Below the pieces are notes generated by a model. The model did not search any database and had not been told where the DNA came from. It was given only the letters and a program-made list of their open reading frames with translations. The translations under genes and the position numbers were made by a program. 64,000 nt of DNA, from NCBI GenBank assembly GCA_008360955.1, contig LUCM01011127.1:51918-115917 (forward strand). The letters run 5' to 3'. Source of the stretch: Fasciolopsis buskii (lineage: Eukaryota; Platyhelminthes; Trematoda; Plagiorchiida; Fasciolidae). Position 1 is the first letter of the stretch. Every line of letters begins with the position of its first letter. This document shows, piece by piece, positions 21,050 through 33,894 of this stretch.

Positions 21050-23721
21050 CCCTTTGACTGGCTGCGCTACAATCCTGTGTCATCCTGTTTCGCTATTTTG
21101 TTGTCGGATATTCCGTTTCATTATTTTCTCCGTTTGACGCTACAATCGCTCCGAATTACTTTTGTTCAAAACCCCTATCGTTTCTAAACATATACTGGGA
21201 TCTCGTATTGCTGCACCTGAACGATCTTCTAATCGATCTAAAAGAGGCACTCGTGCTAGTTGGCAGGCAGCCCTTAAATGCATCCTTACAGCCAAGATTT
21301 CCATTCCGGCATTGTTGAGTACCAATATCCGCTCGCTGTTTACGAAAATGTCGGACCAATCACCGATCCATGTTCACAGGTGTGTTATCTGCATTTAAGA
21401 ATCATGGCTGAACCCGGATATCGTTAATTAATTTGTGTCGGTAGACAACTTCAGACTCCATCGGCAGGACAAAGTTCCGAACAAGAAGAAGACTGGAGGC
21501 GGTGTTGCAACATACATAAACTCCTGATCTGGCAAGTCCGAAGTTGTTTATGCATGCTCTCTCAATGGGATTGACTGTCTCGTGACAGTGTCATCCTAGG
21601 TTTTCTCGTCATAACAGCACTATCAAAACGAATTTATACATTGACCCATAAGCTCGCAACAAAATAGTACAGTGTTTACTGATTCTCTTCTTAAGGATAA
21701 TCTGCATATCATTGTAGTTGATTCCAATCGTGCATTTACCCTACCGCGGACTGCGTTTGATTTGACTGATCTCTGTGTTTCTCCTGACGAAGGCGGTTCC
21801 ATTCTGGACAGAACTATTAACGACCGCCCTGATTCATTTTCCCTGAAACTGCGTGCTCCAATTTCAAATAGTGGTCATTGTCTGCTTCTGTTAAAGTCCA
21901 ACATATACTCCAGGTTAGCCTTCCGTTCCTTCAGGCGAACAAATCAAATCCGAGTTCGTCTCCGTAATTTTTCACACAACATTATTATTCTTCAGAAATC
22001 CCTTTCATTCGCATCTACTTGGTTCTGTTTTGAACCCCCGTTCAATGACAATTTCAAACTTTTCAGAGACGGCCAACGGAATCTTTGATATCTGCTGTCG
22101 CTTAGAAACACTATTCGTCTCAAATGACCGTATCTCCACCCAGAAACTGAAATCTCTAAGACGATGCCAGGAGCACTTCGACAAATCTCGTAATAGCTCA
22201 GGCGAGTGGTACAATTCTAACCTAATAAAAGCGGAAATCAAAGGCATCGACCTGACTTTCGCCAGCCAAATCTTGACTGGCAACAACAATGGATTCCAAT
22301 GGCAAAACATGTGACTGTTGTGTGGGATGAAGAAGCATACGAAAACTCTTGCGGATGTCGACAGTATCAATCGTGCTTTCACTCATCCTTCCAGTTATAC
22401 CCCGGTCATATTTGGTCAGGGTGATAATATGACTGTTACAATTTTTTCTAGAGAAGAGGTGCTCGACCTTCTCCGCACCACTAAAATTACCACAAGTGTT
22501 GGTCCTGACCGTCTGTCCTCAGTTCTTTTAAGGCAAAGTGCTGTCTCTGACCAATGCATTTATCTCTCTAATTAACTCGTCATTAATCTCCTCTTCCATC
22601 CCTGACTGTTGGGGACCCGTCTCTATTATTCCCATCCCAAAATCTACCAGTTATCCTGTTTAGGCAAGACGTTTTCGTCCCATCGCCTTAATGTATTCCG
22701 GTCTTAAACTGACAGAGCGTGCTATACATACGCGCCTGCGTCCCTTTGTATATCATCCTGATGACCCACTTCAGTTTGACTATGAATCTAACAGGTCAAC
22801 GTTGGACGCTGTCGCTTCCCTCATTCATCACATTTGTGAGTCCTTAAAGACATCGATGAAATCTGTGCGTTGCACCTATCTAGATCACTTGTCGGCATTT
22901 GGTTCGGTCCCACGGTCTCTTCCACTTTACAAACTGTAAAAATTTGATTGTCCCAGGTCATTATTAGCATGGACGTTTGATTACTTTACTGACCGAACCC
23001 AGTGCACACGAGTGGGCGGTAAAGTTTCGAAACCGTCGATTAACAACTCAGGAGTGCTACAGGTGGCTGTTATTTTACCGTTTCTTTTCTCTACTTACAT
23101 CAGCGACTTATCAACCAGCTCACCGTGTCATCTGTTTAAGTATGCTGATCATGTTGCTCTCTCTGAAGCCGTTTCGAACAACGATGATTTTAAAGTTTTC
23201 TCCAACAACCTTTCTTCTGTTTACCATTTCTCTGCGCGAACTGGTTTAAACCTCAACGCATCTAAATGTTGCGAATATCTGTTTTCTCTCGGTTAGTCTA
23301 TCTAACCGAAACTTTTCTCATCAACTAGAGAACATTTACCAGGGTTGATTCTGTGAAATATCCAGGAGTTGCTAGTAATAAAAATCTGAAGTGGACTTCT
23401 CACATTAATTATTTTGTAAAAACTTTCCGACGTCCATCATTTTAAATCAGAAATTTTCACCACTACGAGGTGAAAGAAAACACCATCTCCGGATTTGTAC
23501 ACCAGTGTTTTTCTAACCCTTCTTTACTGTTCTGCAGTTATATTCCTAGGCTTACTTAAAACAGACGTTAAAATTCTTCGCCGGGGCATATCAATTATTA
23601 GCTGTGTGTCTTTCATATCATTAACTGAGTTGTCTCTTAATCTGTGATCAGCACTTATCAGCATGTGAGAAATTCGCCAACAAAATTCTTTTTGTTAATA
23701 AAAGAAGTAAAAGATAAAAAG
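21050..23721 (+). mobile_element. CR1-like LINE, nearly full pol but degenerate
   Basis: The apurinic-type endonuclease region contains VPNKKKTGGGVATYINS at about 21470-21525, NGIDCLV, and DLCVSPDEGGSILDRTINDR. The linker has RTTKITTSVGPDRLSSVLL (RT block 1). RT blocks continue with RFRPIALMYSGLKLTERAIH, LQFDYESNRSTLDAVASLIH, LDHLSAFGSVPRSL and YADHVALSE (in place of YADD). The order and the 'GPD.LS..LL' and 'F..NRST.DA' signatures fit CR1/SR1-like LINEs. Stops and frameshifts occur throughout, and the YADD and first catalytic Asp motifs are altered (YADH; LSAFGS for F.AFDS). The 3' end is the tail 'ttaataaaagaagtaaaaga' followed by 'taaaaag' at 23721. Confidence 0.85.
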
Positions 23722-24110
23722 CCCGACGCCTTATGACGTCCAAGACTCTGATTTCTCCAAGGATCTCCGCCTCAATCGGCAGATCTATTTTAACAGGTCA
23801 CCGGACGCCTGCAGCAATAGCCGCGGGAGGCATCGACGTCGAGGTTCAGCTGAAATACGTCTGAGAGTGTTCCGCCCAGCGTACAAGACGTCACTGACGG
23901 TTGTGGATAGGCTAATAATCAGCTTTACAAATTGGTTCGCTCACACCTAATGCTTTCTTACCGGTGGCTCGGATTAGATGAAATAGCTTGTATTAATTAA
24001 TCATGGCGGCATCACAATCCATCTCCAGAACTCGTTGAGGCCACCAGATCATGCGATCTTTACGCAAACTTACATTGATTTTTAACTTGTTACGAGCCGT
24101 GCTTCATTAT
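23722..24110 (-). mobile_element. RTE-like LINE fragment (linker/RT start)
   Basis: About 90% similar by eye to 27499-27880 in direct orientation. It is the linker plus first RT block of an RTE element read on the minus strand. Homology begins at the base following the CR1 tail, so the two elements abut exactly. Confidence 0.8.
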
Positions 24111-25748
24111 GCTCACAACCAGCCGTGTTGGACTCCACGTCAAGCCAACAATCGCTTGGTGCGCTAGTTCTTCAAGTGAAAATGCTGCCTCAATCTCTAA
24201 TCATTCGTTCGCTGCTGCAAACTTATTCTCAATTTTGGCTTCAGTCTCACGCTCTGGTTGGCAGTATGTTTGCTGTCAAAACGTGAGCAGACACGATCTT
24301 TTAAATATGAACAATGATAATTCGTGTTTACATCTACTGCGTGAATGATATTCATCTTATGTTATTGCTACATTCACGACTCGTTCGTTGCGGTTGATTC
24401 GCTGGTTCTCATCGTTTTCCGTTTTCTTAACGCTCCACGAATTGGTTAGATTTTTGATTTCACGAAATCCTCGAAAACAGTTGACTCACTTCATCCTTTC
24501 TTGGTCCCATCTGGTCGCTTTCTTTAGTTTATTTACAAATGTTTCGATTTGGCTACCGGAATTTTCGGTTCTTTGTCGTTTCTGGGCTTCGGGATCTGAT
24601 CGTCATGATTTTACCCGGATAATGATTTTTGTGCCCATACCATTGGTAGCGAACCGGGTACAAGCTGGATTGTCACACCGCGGTTTGTGCACGCCGACGA
24701 ATCTGGTCATCATCATCAGTACATTTACGTACGCTTGTATGCCACGTATGCATTCGTTTATGGAGACATGACTTTTCGTTGCATGACAACACCCCGTTTA
24801 GCAAAAGCTTCTGCGGCTTCCTAGCTCCCACCAGAGCTAGCCGGGTGACATTGCTCTTTCAAAAACTGACCATTTTCAGACGTCATGTTCTCCACTATCC
24901 GCCTTGATGCATGATTTTGATTTTGTGATGCCTTTGATTTCGTCTGCTTTTACCGGGCGCGAGGTTTTACAGTTCTGCTCGTTCCGCATCTTCAACAATT
25001 TTTGCTTTCGACTCGTCCAGATCGCTCCATCATCTCCGCAGTGGTTGTGTTTCACGTGTATTATCGTATCAGTGTTATTTCAGCACCACGGAGTATACGG
25101 TGTATACGACTGTCGCATCTGCTCGACGACTCGCGTCTTCTCAACCTCATTAAATGAAGAGCCTTTGACAACTTCTTCAGAATTGAACGGGAGATACATC
25201 CACGGATCACATACCGAACGTCTTCCGTATTGTACCCCGGCGAACGGCGATTTAAAGGCTTAGGCGCATCTCAACTCCTAGCCAGTGTATGAGAATTCAG
25301 CAATAGGGGAAAACTGGATCGTGAACTGCATTCAGCTAATTGCCAGCTTTCACACGTAGACACTAATACTCCATCATATTAAAAACCATCTTATTATTCA
25401 ACAGAGGATATGCGTTTGAAAATAAGATGAGTTCATCTAGACATCATTGGAGAAAACAACCTTTTCAGGATCAGTCGCACCTTACTTATGCGTGGGGATT
25501 CACTACACGACGGTAATCCAATTTCTTCCCATCAAATTGAATAAAAGACACACGACTTGAGCGCACGCTTTATGATACTAGAAAATCTGTGTTCAGAATT
25601 TATTTGTCTACTAGATATCTAATGAGTGTAGTAAATGTGTAAAATAAAATGACATTAACTATCTCGTACAAATCGGTCGAATAAATTATTTGGCAATTAA
25701 TCATCGTAAAAATAAAATTATTTTGGCTGGAAACAATTAAAAGCTCAC
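24111..25748. other. no recognised gene; several long unassigned frames
   Basis: Plus-strand open frames at 24109-24348, 24388-24771 and 24904-25263 have no homology I can name. The minus strand is rich in charged residues with frequent stops, as expected for an old element, but no RT, integrase or endonuclease motif was found. Confidence 0.3.
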
Positions 25749-25957
25749 TTATTGGCCAATATCTTTCCCTGAAATGGCTCTTCCAAATAAGATTACACAG
25801 ATCTGATTTGAAACTATCGATTAACCGAGCACGTGACATAGGCCAGCATGTGGTCAACAGGACTGCAAACTCATAAGCCAACTTATAGTCCGTAAGGCTC
25901 AGGTAGTTAGCTCCTTCATGATGCAGGAACTCATGTTCATACGAGCGAGTCCTCGAA
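25749..25957 (-). other. candidate exon of unknown protein
   Basis: Minus-strand open stretch with protein-like composition, including NYLSLTDYKLAYEFAVLL and a Trp/Arg-rich continuation ending near IWKSHFRERYWPI. It ends at a GTGAGC that would make a good donor. The proposed acceptor ('cgag' at 25953-25952) lacks a pyrimidine tract, which is a weakness. No family was recognised; it could equally be retroelement debris. Confidence 0.25.
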
Positions 25958-26569
25958 ATTCATAACTGCCCAAAATAGATTCATAGATTGTTCTTTGATT
26001 ATGAATGGTTTTTGTTTTCAAGCAAATCGTTGTATACGTTAACCGAAGCTCGTGGTGTTTTCAACGAAAAAACTTTCCTAAGCGTTGGGTCACACTACGA
26101 CTATCCGTGTCCACCAGGAGCATCTTCTACATTGTTTCGGTTAAAAGTCTTTGGTTTTTCAAAATTTCTAGTTTTATTACGATTTGATTTGCACATAAGG
26201 GATAATAATGTTCTGCTAAGGTTTTCTGTAGCCGAAATAAACTAGATTCGGTATCACAGTTTCATAACTGAACGGAATCTCCTGATGAGAACTCGATAGA
26301 ATTATTGTCGTTGCTTAGCTTCTGTCGAGGTTTCCCGGCTAAATCAAATCGTTGATCATTCTTCGTGTACTGTTACCTTCCCACCGTTTATAACTCTTGT
26401 TAGGCAGTTCATTAGTCCTAGGCATTCGTTTTCACTATGTTTTCAGTGGTGTGGCGCCTCTCATAAAAATAAATTGTGATTCAAAATGAAATATGCCTTA
26501 CAAGGGACACTATATCAAGTGAAGACCGGATTCAGAAAAATACAACGCTGATACAAGAAAACAAAAGGT
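25958..26569. other. nothing recognised
   Basis: AT-rich; no supported exon or repeat. Confidence 0.3.
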
Positions 26570-28960
26570 GAAAATTTGGGGACAAAAGGCTGCTGCGAAT
26601 CATGCTCGTCTTTGGTACTTAAACCTATTTACTATCACAAAATCATCAGCACAAACTGCGACTGCAAATACAGTATGCTACCAGCTTTGAAAAAGCACGT
26701 TGCATTTCGAAGGTGCAAACCAAATACCGTACCTACAGACCTCAGTCGCCATCTCGTCTAACACGCGTTGAATTACCTATGCATTTTCAGCCAGCAAGAA
26801 GATATCACCGACATACTCAAAGTCGAAAATTTTATTTCCTGAGAGGAGTTCAACTCCACGGTCTAAAAGACCAGATAAGGCGTTCTGCGGAACATCCTCT
26901 ACGATAAATTTGAAAAGAAATGGGGATATAAATTGGGCCTCGCTATACTACACTACAGAAGACGAAGGGTAACGAAGCTGACCATGAAACCTAACTTGAT
27001 CTGAGGCATGATCGTATAACTCTTTCAGGACCGGGACGTACTTCTCAAGTACTCCATTTCTCAATTAACAGTGTCACAGCAAAGACCTATCGAGAGAGTC
27101 AAAGGCTGCGCGAATGTTCAAAAACACGATGACCGTTAGCTTTTGGAATTTAGGAAGATGCTCTAACACCTGTTGGAGGCTAAAGATTTGACCGACGCCT
27201 CCATCACCGTCCGGAAATGCCACATATTCCTTAAGATTTTGCCCTACACATGTATTTTACAATTTACAAATATTGACAAACGAAAGCAGCTTTGACGTTA
27301 ATGTGACTAGGCTAGTATCCCTGTGGTTATCTCAGTCGCTGCCCAACACCTCTTTGAAGATGTGGATGGCGGTCGATTCCCCGTTCCAACGAGAGGGGGA
27401 CCTTCTAAGGATGCTGGATATTTAAGGACAAAACTTTGATTTCTTTGACCACTTCCATTCCTCTATTGGCAAATAGATCTGATGCAAGTCCTTCGGAGCC
27501 CGGCGCTTTATCAGACCTAAGACTCGGATTTCTCCAAGGATCTCCGCCTCAATCGGCAGATCTGTTTTAACAGGTCACCGGATGCCTGCCCCAATGGCCG
27601 CGGGAGGCATCGACGTTGAAATTCAGCTAAATTGTTGGTGACATTGTTTCTCCCAGCGTACAAGACGTCACTGACGGTTGTGGATAGGCTAACAATCAGC
27701 TTTACAAATTGCTTCGCTCACACCTAATGCTTTCTTACCGGTGGCTCGGATGAGATGAAACAGCTTGTGGTAAGTTATCATGACGGCATTACAATCCATC
27801 TCTAGAAATCGTTGAAGCCACCAGAGATTGCGATCTTTACGCAAACTTACATTGATTTTTAACTGTTTACGTGCCGTCCTGCAATACGCTTGCTACATGC
27901 CATGCTGTACTGGCTTGCATCAGGATGGCTCAAATTCTCAGCTGATATCCCGGGTGCTGATATCAAGGGCTCGGCACACATGACTTATGCAACAAAATGC
28001 AAGGCATTATTGATGAGCGGCCAGTGTTCACTGATGTTTTGATCTGGGGAAATTCTTGATTTTCATCCAGTGTGCTTCAAAAGATTGACAGTTGAGTCGG
28101 GCCAGATAGCTTGTTACAATCTTAACGATGCTTCTTCATGCGTTCTGATCGTCCACAAAAGCACTCTGACAGCCTAGTGCACACTGACGTTTGGTCGAAA
28201 TCGAGGGCTGTGGTGCAGCACAACCGGCAGTCTTGTAGACGGCCCCGCCATCTGTAGCTAATAGCTATGTGGTAGATTTGGGTCCATTGCTGACCCGAAG
28301 AGGGCGGACGTCAGGTGGACCTTCTGAAACTAGTACTAGTAAGAAGCAATTGATAGTCCAGTCACAAAGCCACTAACCGTTTTCCGCTTTCAGAACGACA
28401 GGAATCGAGACCAAAGGAGCCTTCTAGATGCGCCTCATTCGAGGACAGCCGACGTACTCTAGTATTTTTGTCCCCTGTCACAATCACTATGTCAGTCAGT
28501 GCGTAACAGATCGTGCAGCTTTTAATGGAAAATATTATTGACTACATCTGGACTGGAATCCGTTAGCCAATAAGTTGAGACGAAAAACAAGTTGTGTCTA
28601 TTAGAGCGATGATCATTTACTTTGCATGAATCTCTAAGTCTCAACGTGTATAGCCGGCTGTCGAATGGGATCTAGTCAAGTAGTGCTGCCGCGGGCTTTT
28701 CACTGAGAACCACATCAAGGCCGGCAAAACAAGAAGCCGCTGCCTCGGAGTCCCAAGAAGGATGCAGATGAAACTTCGCGGAAGGGGTAGATGTGAATGT
28801 CGATGGGATGAGAGCTGGAGTCCTGAATGCGAGTGTCTTGGATGCAGCATACGTCAATGGCTAGGGTCTCAAGTGTCCTTCGTAAAAAAAACTGCTAGAC
28901 GGAAGAGGTCTGACCTCGTTCTTCTCACAGTAGGTGTAAGAACGCACACGTGACAAATTC
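26570..28960 (-). mobile_element. RTE-like LINE with endonuclease and RT remnants
   Basis: Read on the minus strand from 28960: an apurinic-type endonuclease segment at about 28900-28600 (SKTLAFRTPALIPS, AKFHLHPSWDSEAAA, FAGLDVVLSEKPAAALLDP, corresponding to 'ETRIQD', 'F.LR.SGDP.A' and 'GVALS..AE.ALL'). Then a linker, and KAPGSEGL at about 27490 (RT block 1 'KAPG.DGL'). After that come VFLNI..AFDSLDRSLL-like, PISPFLFNFIVEDV-like and NKIFDFEYVGDI-like blocks down to 26575. Many stops. The YADD position reads YVGD, so it is dead. Confidence 0.8.
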
Positions 28961-29246
28961 TGATTTAGTAACGGATGTGGTCGGTTGACCAGTGCCATGC
29001 GAAATTTAGCGCAGACAATAATTCTCTAATTAATCTTATAGTTTCTAATTTTCACTTTATAACCTTTCATTTTTCTCACTTCAATAACGAAATCTTACAT
29101 TATCTCACTTAAGTCCTGAGTAGAATGTATGGGTGTTGCGGCTCATAAGACCGATGATTTGCTAAACAGCATTCGATGATTAAACTATACCAACATTCAG
29201 GACAATTACTGGTCACAGCCTGCCAAAGAAGTTCATTTCAGACGTG
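28961..29246. other. nothing recognised
   Basis: AT-rich spacer between two RTE copies. Confidence 0.3.
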
Positions 29247-31173
29247 ACAACCATTAACCTGGCATTAACGTGATCTGTTTGTGGTTACTACCTTATAGCA
29301 TCATCTGTTCAAACAGAAACAGAATGGGGAATTATAAAAGATCGATTATGAGATGTTAATTTGAAGAACTATACAGAAGAAGAAAGCTTTCGAATCCAAG
29401 AACACCACTGACTGTGACATTGAGCTACATCACATATTGTCTAGAAGCATTGTCTTGCGAGATTTCACGGACTCCAATTCGGCAGTCTAACTGCACTTAC
29501 ACGAACCAATCCACTGGTTGAAGGTTTCATGCTATTATCCATGTCATCGACTGGCCACCTCGAACCATTTTCCAACCATTATCTGCCTCACAGAATAGCG
29601 TGCAGCGAGGCAGGTTTTCTGTGGACATGATCAAAATATGAACGAGATTCTGCTTTGAGCCAATACAGTCCCGCAACAGTATTTCAGATATGCAAAACTA
29701 ATACAGTACTTGCTCCCACACTATCATTCATACGATCGAGAAACACGTGCAACTTAGTTGAATCATCACTCAGTAGCACAATGTCGTCCTGTCTGACGAA
29801 ATGTCAATATCACCTATCCTCATATGTTGAAATAGGACAACCTTGATGAACACCAGTTCTCGTGGTGAACACGAGTGAATGAATGCAGAAACCACAAACT
29901 CGGAATCGGCCATTTGCGTACGGAGATTAGATGAGTGAAATTATGTTCGCTTACACACCACTCAATGAGAGTCAGTACAAAAGTACTGCACGATCGACAG
30001 AGGTGAACACGGCTTCTAAATCAAGAAAGACAGAAATCGCAGGTCAATGGAATATGTACCCATGTTCAGTTATATGCCAAAAAGTGAACATTTGGTCAAC
30101 ATACTACCGACCTGAATGGAAGCGGGCTTGATTACCACATTTCACCTCGATAATCAAATGAGGATAATGCTTGCGAGCAATTTGGATGCGATGCTTGCTA
30201 AACTAATTTCTCTGTGTTTTCCAGATGTGATTCTTATTATTTCTTAGAAATCGATACAATCACCGATTCACATCAATCCTTGTGAATCTGTACCCACGAG
30301 CAGATTGATCCCAGAAGTTTCGTTAACTCCGATGTAAAATCTTCGCTGCCATGTTTGAAGAAGAAAGGCGACAATCCATCTGGTCCAGCTGGATTATACC
30401 TATTAGGTATCCACTAGCATTGAATCACTTGCAGACATGAGTGGAAGGTCCACTGTGATTGTGGGCTAATTAAACTGCTTCCTAATGTGTTCTTATTCGT
30501 CCTGCTTGGGCTCGGCTTCCGTGGAACAGTATTCCTGATCGGTTGTTGAAGGTTGTGATTATATCCACTGACAGCAGCTTTTTTCATTTCCCTGCAATTT
30601 CCTATCCACCAAAACTTCCGGACATCTCTCAATCTCCTTGTTCGTTGGCGATTCAGGGATTTGCGTGTCTCATTGTATGTTGCACCCCGGGAATAGATTT
30701 GTGAGCATGAAACAGCGAAATGGAAATCGAGGATACTCATGGTTTCTGTGGTATACATGTCATGGAGTCTCACGCGGCAGTTAGGGCTGAGTGCAGAACT
30801 TCTTAGGTATGCCCGCAGTGTTGATTCCGTTGCTGTGAATATTTTGCTGACGACAACTCTAATGAGATTTCCTACTAAAATTGTAATCGGCGGTTATCGT
30901 CTAGAATCAGATGTGCAGAACGTATGGCCTTTTGCAATGGTGTGACCACAGTCTAGGGGAACCGAAAATAGCTCGTATCCAATCACGATCTGAGTCCACT
31001 GGTGTGGACCAGAATGATCGACAATCCCGGATTGATCCACGCAACCAGTGGCCGACATCAATGTGATCGATGTGAGTCGAACGGTGTTAAGGCAAGTGAG
31101 AGGGGCTCCAGGGAGTCGATGACTTCTGTTATGACAAAAATTGTTGTTTGCCAGAATCCGTTTGTGGTCAGAA
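29247..31173 (-). mobile_element. RTE-like LINE, internally deleted; right arm of a 1.93-kb inverted repeat
   Basis: Reverse complement of 15009-16936 at roughly 97-98% by eye, with the same internal deletion and the same stops. The longest open stretch (30773-30414) encodes the endonuclease-to-RT linker, with [20 protein letters not shown], and differs from the left copy at only a few residues. It lies about 9 kb upstream of the dipeptidase start. Confidence 0.88.
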
Positions 31174-31760
31174 CCAACCTGGATGAGGAAATAAGAACGT
31201 TTCAATCGTCTGCCTTTGGTCGACCCTCTCGACTTTGGTTCAATCCCATTCCAGCTAATCAATAAAGAACGACTATATAGGTTCTGTCCGCCCAATGCAA
31301 CAGTTTGCCCTATTTGTTATAGCCAAACTGCTCATATAACTACGTTCAGGATAAAGCTCGTTGACCAATTTCCCCCCGTCACTCGGGCAGATTACTTCTC
31401 CTTTTATCTTCTCTTCGAACGTGGTTCTTGATCGCCTCTGAACGTGTTGCGAAAAATAGAGCGCTTTTTTTTATTTCATAGTTAGGAGGACGGGCTGGCT
31501 CCCACCCTTGTCTCCGGGTTTGCAATCATTCAGGTCTTTAGACTGCATCGTTCACCTAAGTGCCTGCAAGCTTGTGGGCCGGCCCTGTTTCCCATACCTG
31601 ATCCATCCTTACTGTCATACGACTGATCTTGCCGAAACAATGCGTCTTTGTACTTTTGAAAACAGTTCTTAGTCCTATTTTACAATGCTGGAATAAAAGA
31701 TCAAGGGATTTTGTTTTTGCCCGGTCTCAGACGATTTCGGTGATCTTAGGTCACCTTGGC
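31174..31760. other. nothing recognised
   Basis: No supported feature. The stretch just outside the RTE arm (31174-31260) may still be RTE endonuclease sequence, since the minus-strand frame stays open to 31295. Confidence 0.3.
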
Positions 31761-31920
31761 GACGGCGGTGGTAACGCGTCAACGTTGTGGCATGTCTACC
31801 GGAGGGTCACCGTTTCCCCCGACCAAATTCCCACTTGACAGCCCACGGGTTGATGGCATCTCCCTCGTCCTGAAAATGATGCACATTGTCGTTCGATCAC
31901 TGGGAGAAGAAAAAGATTGA
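31761..31920 (+). repeat. SINE (family 1), strongly diverged
   Basis: Shares the 'ggcggtggtaacg' start, the 'ttgacagccc' body block, 'ctccctcgtcctgaaaatgatgcacattgt' and an A/G-rich tail with other family members. Box B has been lost. Confidence 0.5.
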
Positions 31921-33845
31921 TTTTCAACAAGCGAAAAATTTTCTCGAATGAACATGGCTTAACGGAAAGCCTAGTTGGACCGGACGAGATAGATCGGTGG
32001 CATCAAAGTTGAAATAAACCTCGGCTGGAATTGAATATACACCACGCCTCCTTGTGAAAAAACGATACAACAGTTATGTTCATGTCTAACTTACGTTCAT
32101 TTGTTGAAATCTAATCTCACCTTTATTGTTCACTGCTATCACGGACTGCGGAATCAGATAAAATCTTCATGATCTCAGAGTCGAAGATCTAAATCTCATC
32201 TTCACCATTGGTGATGTCGTTGACACTGTTCAAAGGATGATTAAATTCGCTACTAATTACCGGTAAAATATTCCAGCAAACCCAAACACAGTCAGAGTTG
32301 AGGCAGTTAAAGAAAAGATGAGTGAATACGGGTGGGATTATATCATAGAACGATGCAATGATTACGTTACTCAAACAGATTGAATGAAGGTTAGTCAAAC
32401 AAGATCTGACAATTATACATTCATGGACACAAGCTGTTTTGTGGGCGGGATATTTTGTAGAAATATCACAATGGGATGATCATTTGGTTATCACGATTAA
32501 TCTTTACCAAGACAGTTTTCAATCGAATAACTGAGTTGAATACAGATCTGATACCACTTCACATTGTCGCACACACACGCACACAAACGCACACGGTATC
32601 TTGTGTGACTCCTACTGGGTGAGCTGGCTGGGACAAAGATTTGTGGCAATGTTCTGCCGGGTAGTTGACAGTCCGACCACGAAACCCCACACGTGATGGT
32701 AGTCTGTTCTGTTTCAAAATAACGACTGTCAGCGATCTACCGGTGTTTGTGAAGATATCATGCGAACTTGCAGGACAGGCTAATTGAGTAAGTCCTAATT
32801 AGTTGAAGGAGTAATCAACAACAACATAACTATGTTAAAAGCTTGATTGTTTATGTCCCGTGTTTATTCGTGTATATGTCTTCAGCAGGTGAATACCCAA
32901 ACGAACATATGTGTGAACGTTTCAAAATGTTCAACATGACCGTGTGGCATTTCAGTGGACCGAAATCTAGTGTGTCCGGTTAACGTGATGTTTTAACCCA
33001 CAACACTAAACCTAATGGCAGTGCTTATCATACAACAAAATGGACTGCGGCATATGTACCGCATAGGACCACAAAGATTAACCACAGTGTATCTTATGCA
33101 GCCCTAACTGTAGCTAGCACAATCTGTGTAGTGCAGAAAAAGTGACAACGATGCACCCTGATTCACTTTTGACAAACAAAGATCAACTTTCCGTCGAAAT
33201 TATCAGCCGGTCAGCAGGCGAGAATGTAGACCGATCAGTGAAATGATTACAATTTTATATAAGAAAGAACTTCAAAACGTGCAGATGAAAAGTGCAGTTA
33301 AAACAGGCGCAGTTACATAGAATCCGAATCTACCACGTACCAAGGTTCATCCGATGAGTTTCGTAAATGAGATTTGATAAGTATACAGGGTTATTCATAC
33401 TGTTGGTGCAGAACGCCAAAGGTCACTGCAAGTGTCCTTTATCCATGTGATCACTGAGTTACAACCAGTAGAGTTCCAACAAGCTTGACGATGTCCGGTC
33501 TCGGAGGCACATCTGTCGTTAAAAAATAAAACATTCCACACGAATATACTAGGTGACTATCAGGTGTTTTAAATTTGTCAGTCAGAAACATGAACTTCGT
33601 CTGATATCTATCTCTCTCTCTCTCTCCCGTCATTGATGGAGGCGGAATGATAGAGTAAATATGTAATCCTTAATACAATAAAAGTGATAAAACTGGTTTA
33701 CCAATTACGGAGATTTGCCGCGTCAAAATCCCGCAGTGCATTTACCCTTAGCTAGCGGGACAACAGCAGGCAAGTCTCGGTAGCTTTCATCAAATAACAC
33801 ACCATGTGATATCATCGTTCAACTCACCATTAAGAAACTATGGAA
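31921..33845. other. intergenic, nothing recognised
   Basis: Contains a short AC-rich run (32573-32596) and a (TC)n run (33608-33626). No exon was supported; a minus-strand frame at 33633-33451 was considered as a LANCL exon and rejected. Confidence 0.35.
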
Positions 33846-33890
33846 GCGCTGTACAGCTGTTTCATCCTCGTTAGGAATTATCAGCAGTGC
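33846..33890 (-). ncRNA. decayed hammerhead ribozyme of a SINE
   Basis: Minus strand, in order: stem I strand GCACTG (33890-33885), core CTGATAA (33884-33878; consensus CUGANGA), stem II TTCC/GGAT around a six-base loop, GAAA (33863-33860), a self-complementary ACAGCTGT (33860-33853) serving as stem III, then A at the cleavage position and CAGCGC (33851-33846). The latter pairs with GCACTG at five of six positions. The invariant G of CUGANGA is A, and the outer pair of stem II is U/U, so activity is probably lost. Confidence 0.7.
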
Positions 33891-33894
33891 ATAT

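Noticed and set aside
33451..33633. Minus-strand frame with TPDSHLVYSCGMFYFL as the missing LANCL terminal exon
   Set aside because: It loosely recalls the 'RTPDTPFSLFEGMAG..YFL' end of LANCL1, but the glycine-rich core is missing, the spacing differs by three residues, no acceptor in phase 0 was found, and it would need a 17-kb intron.
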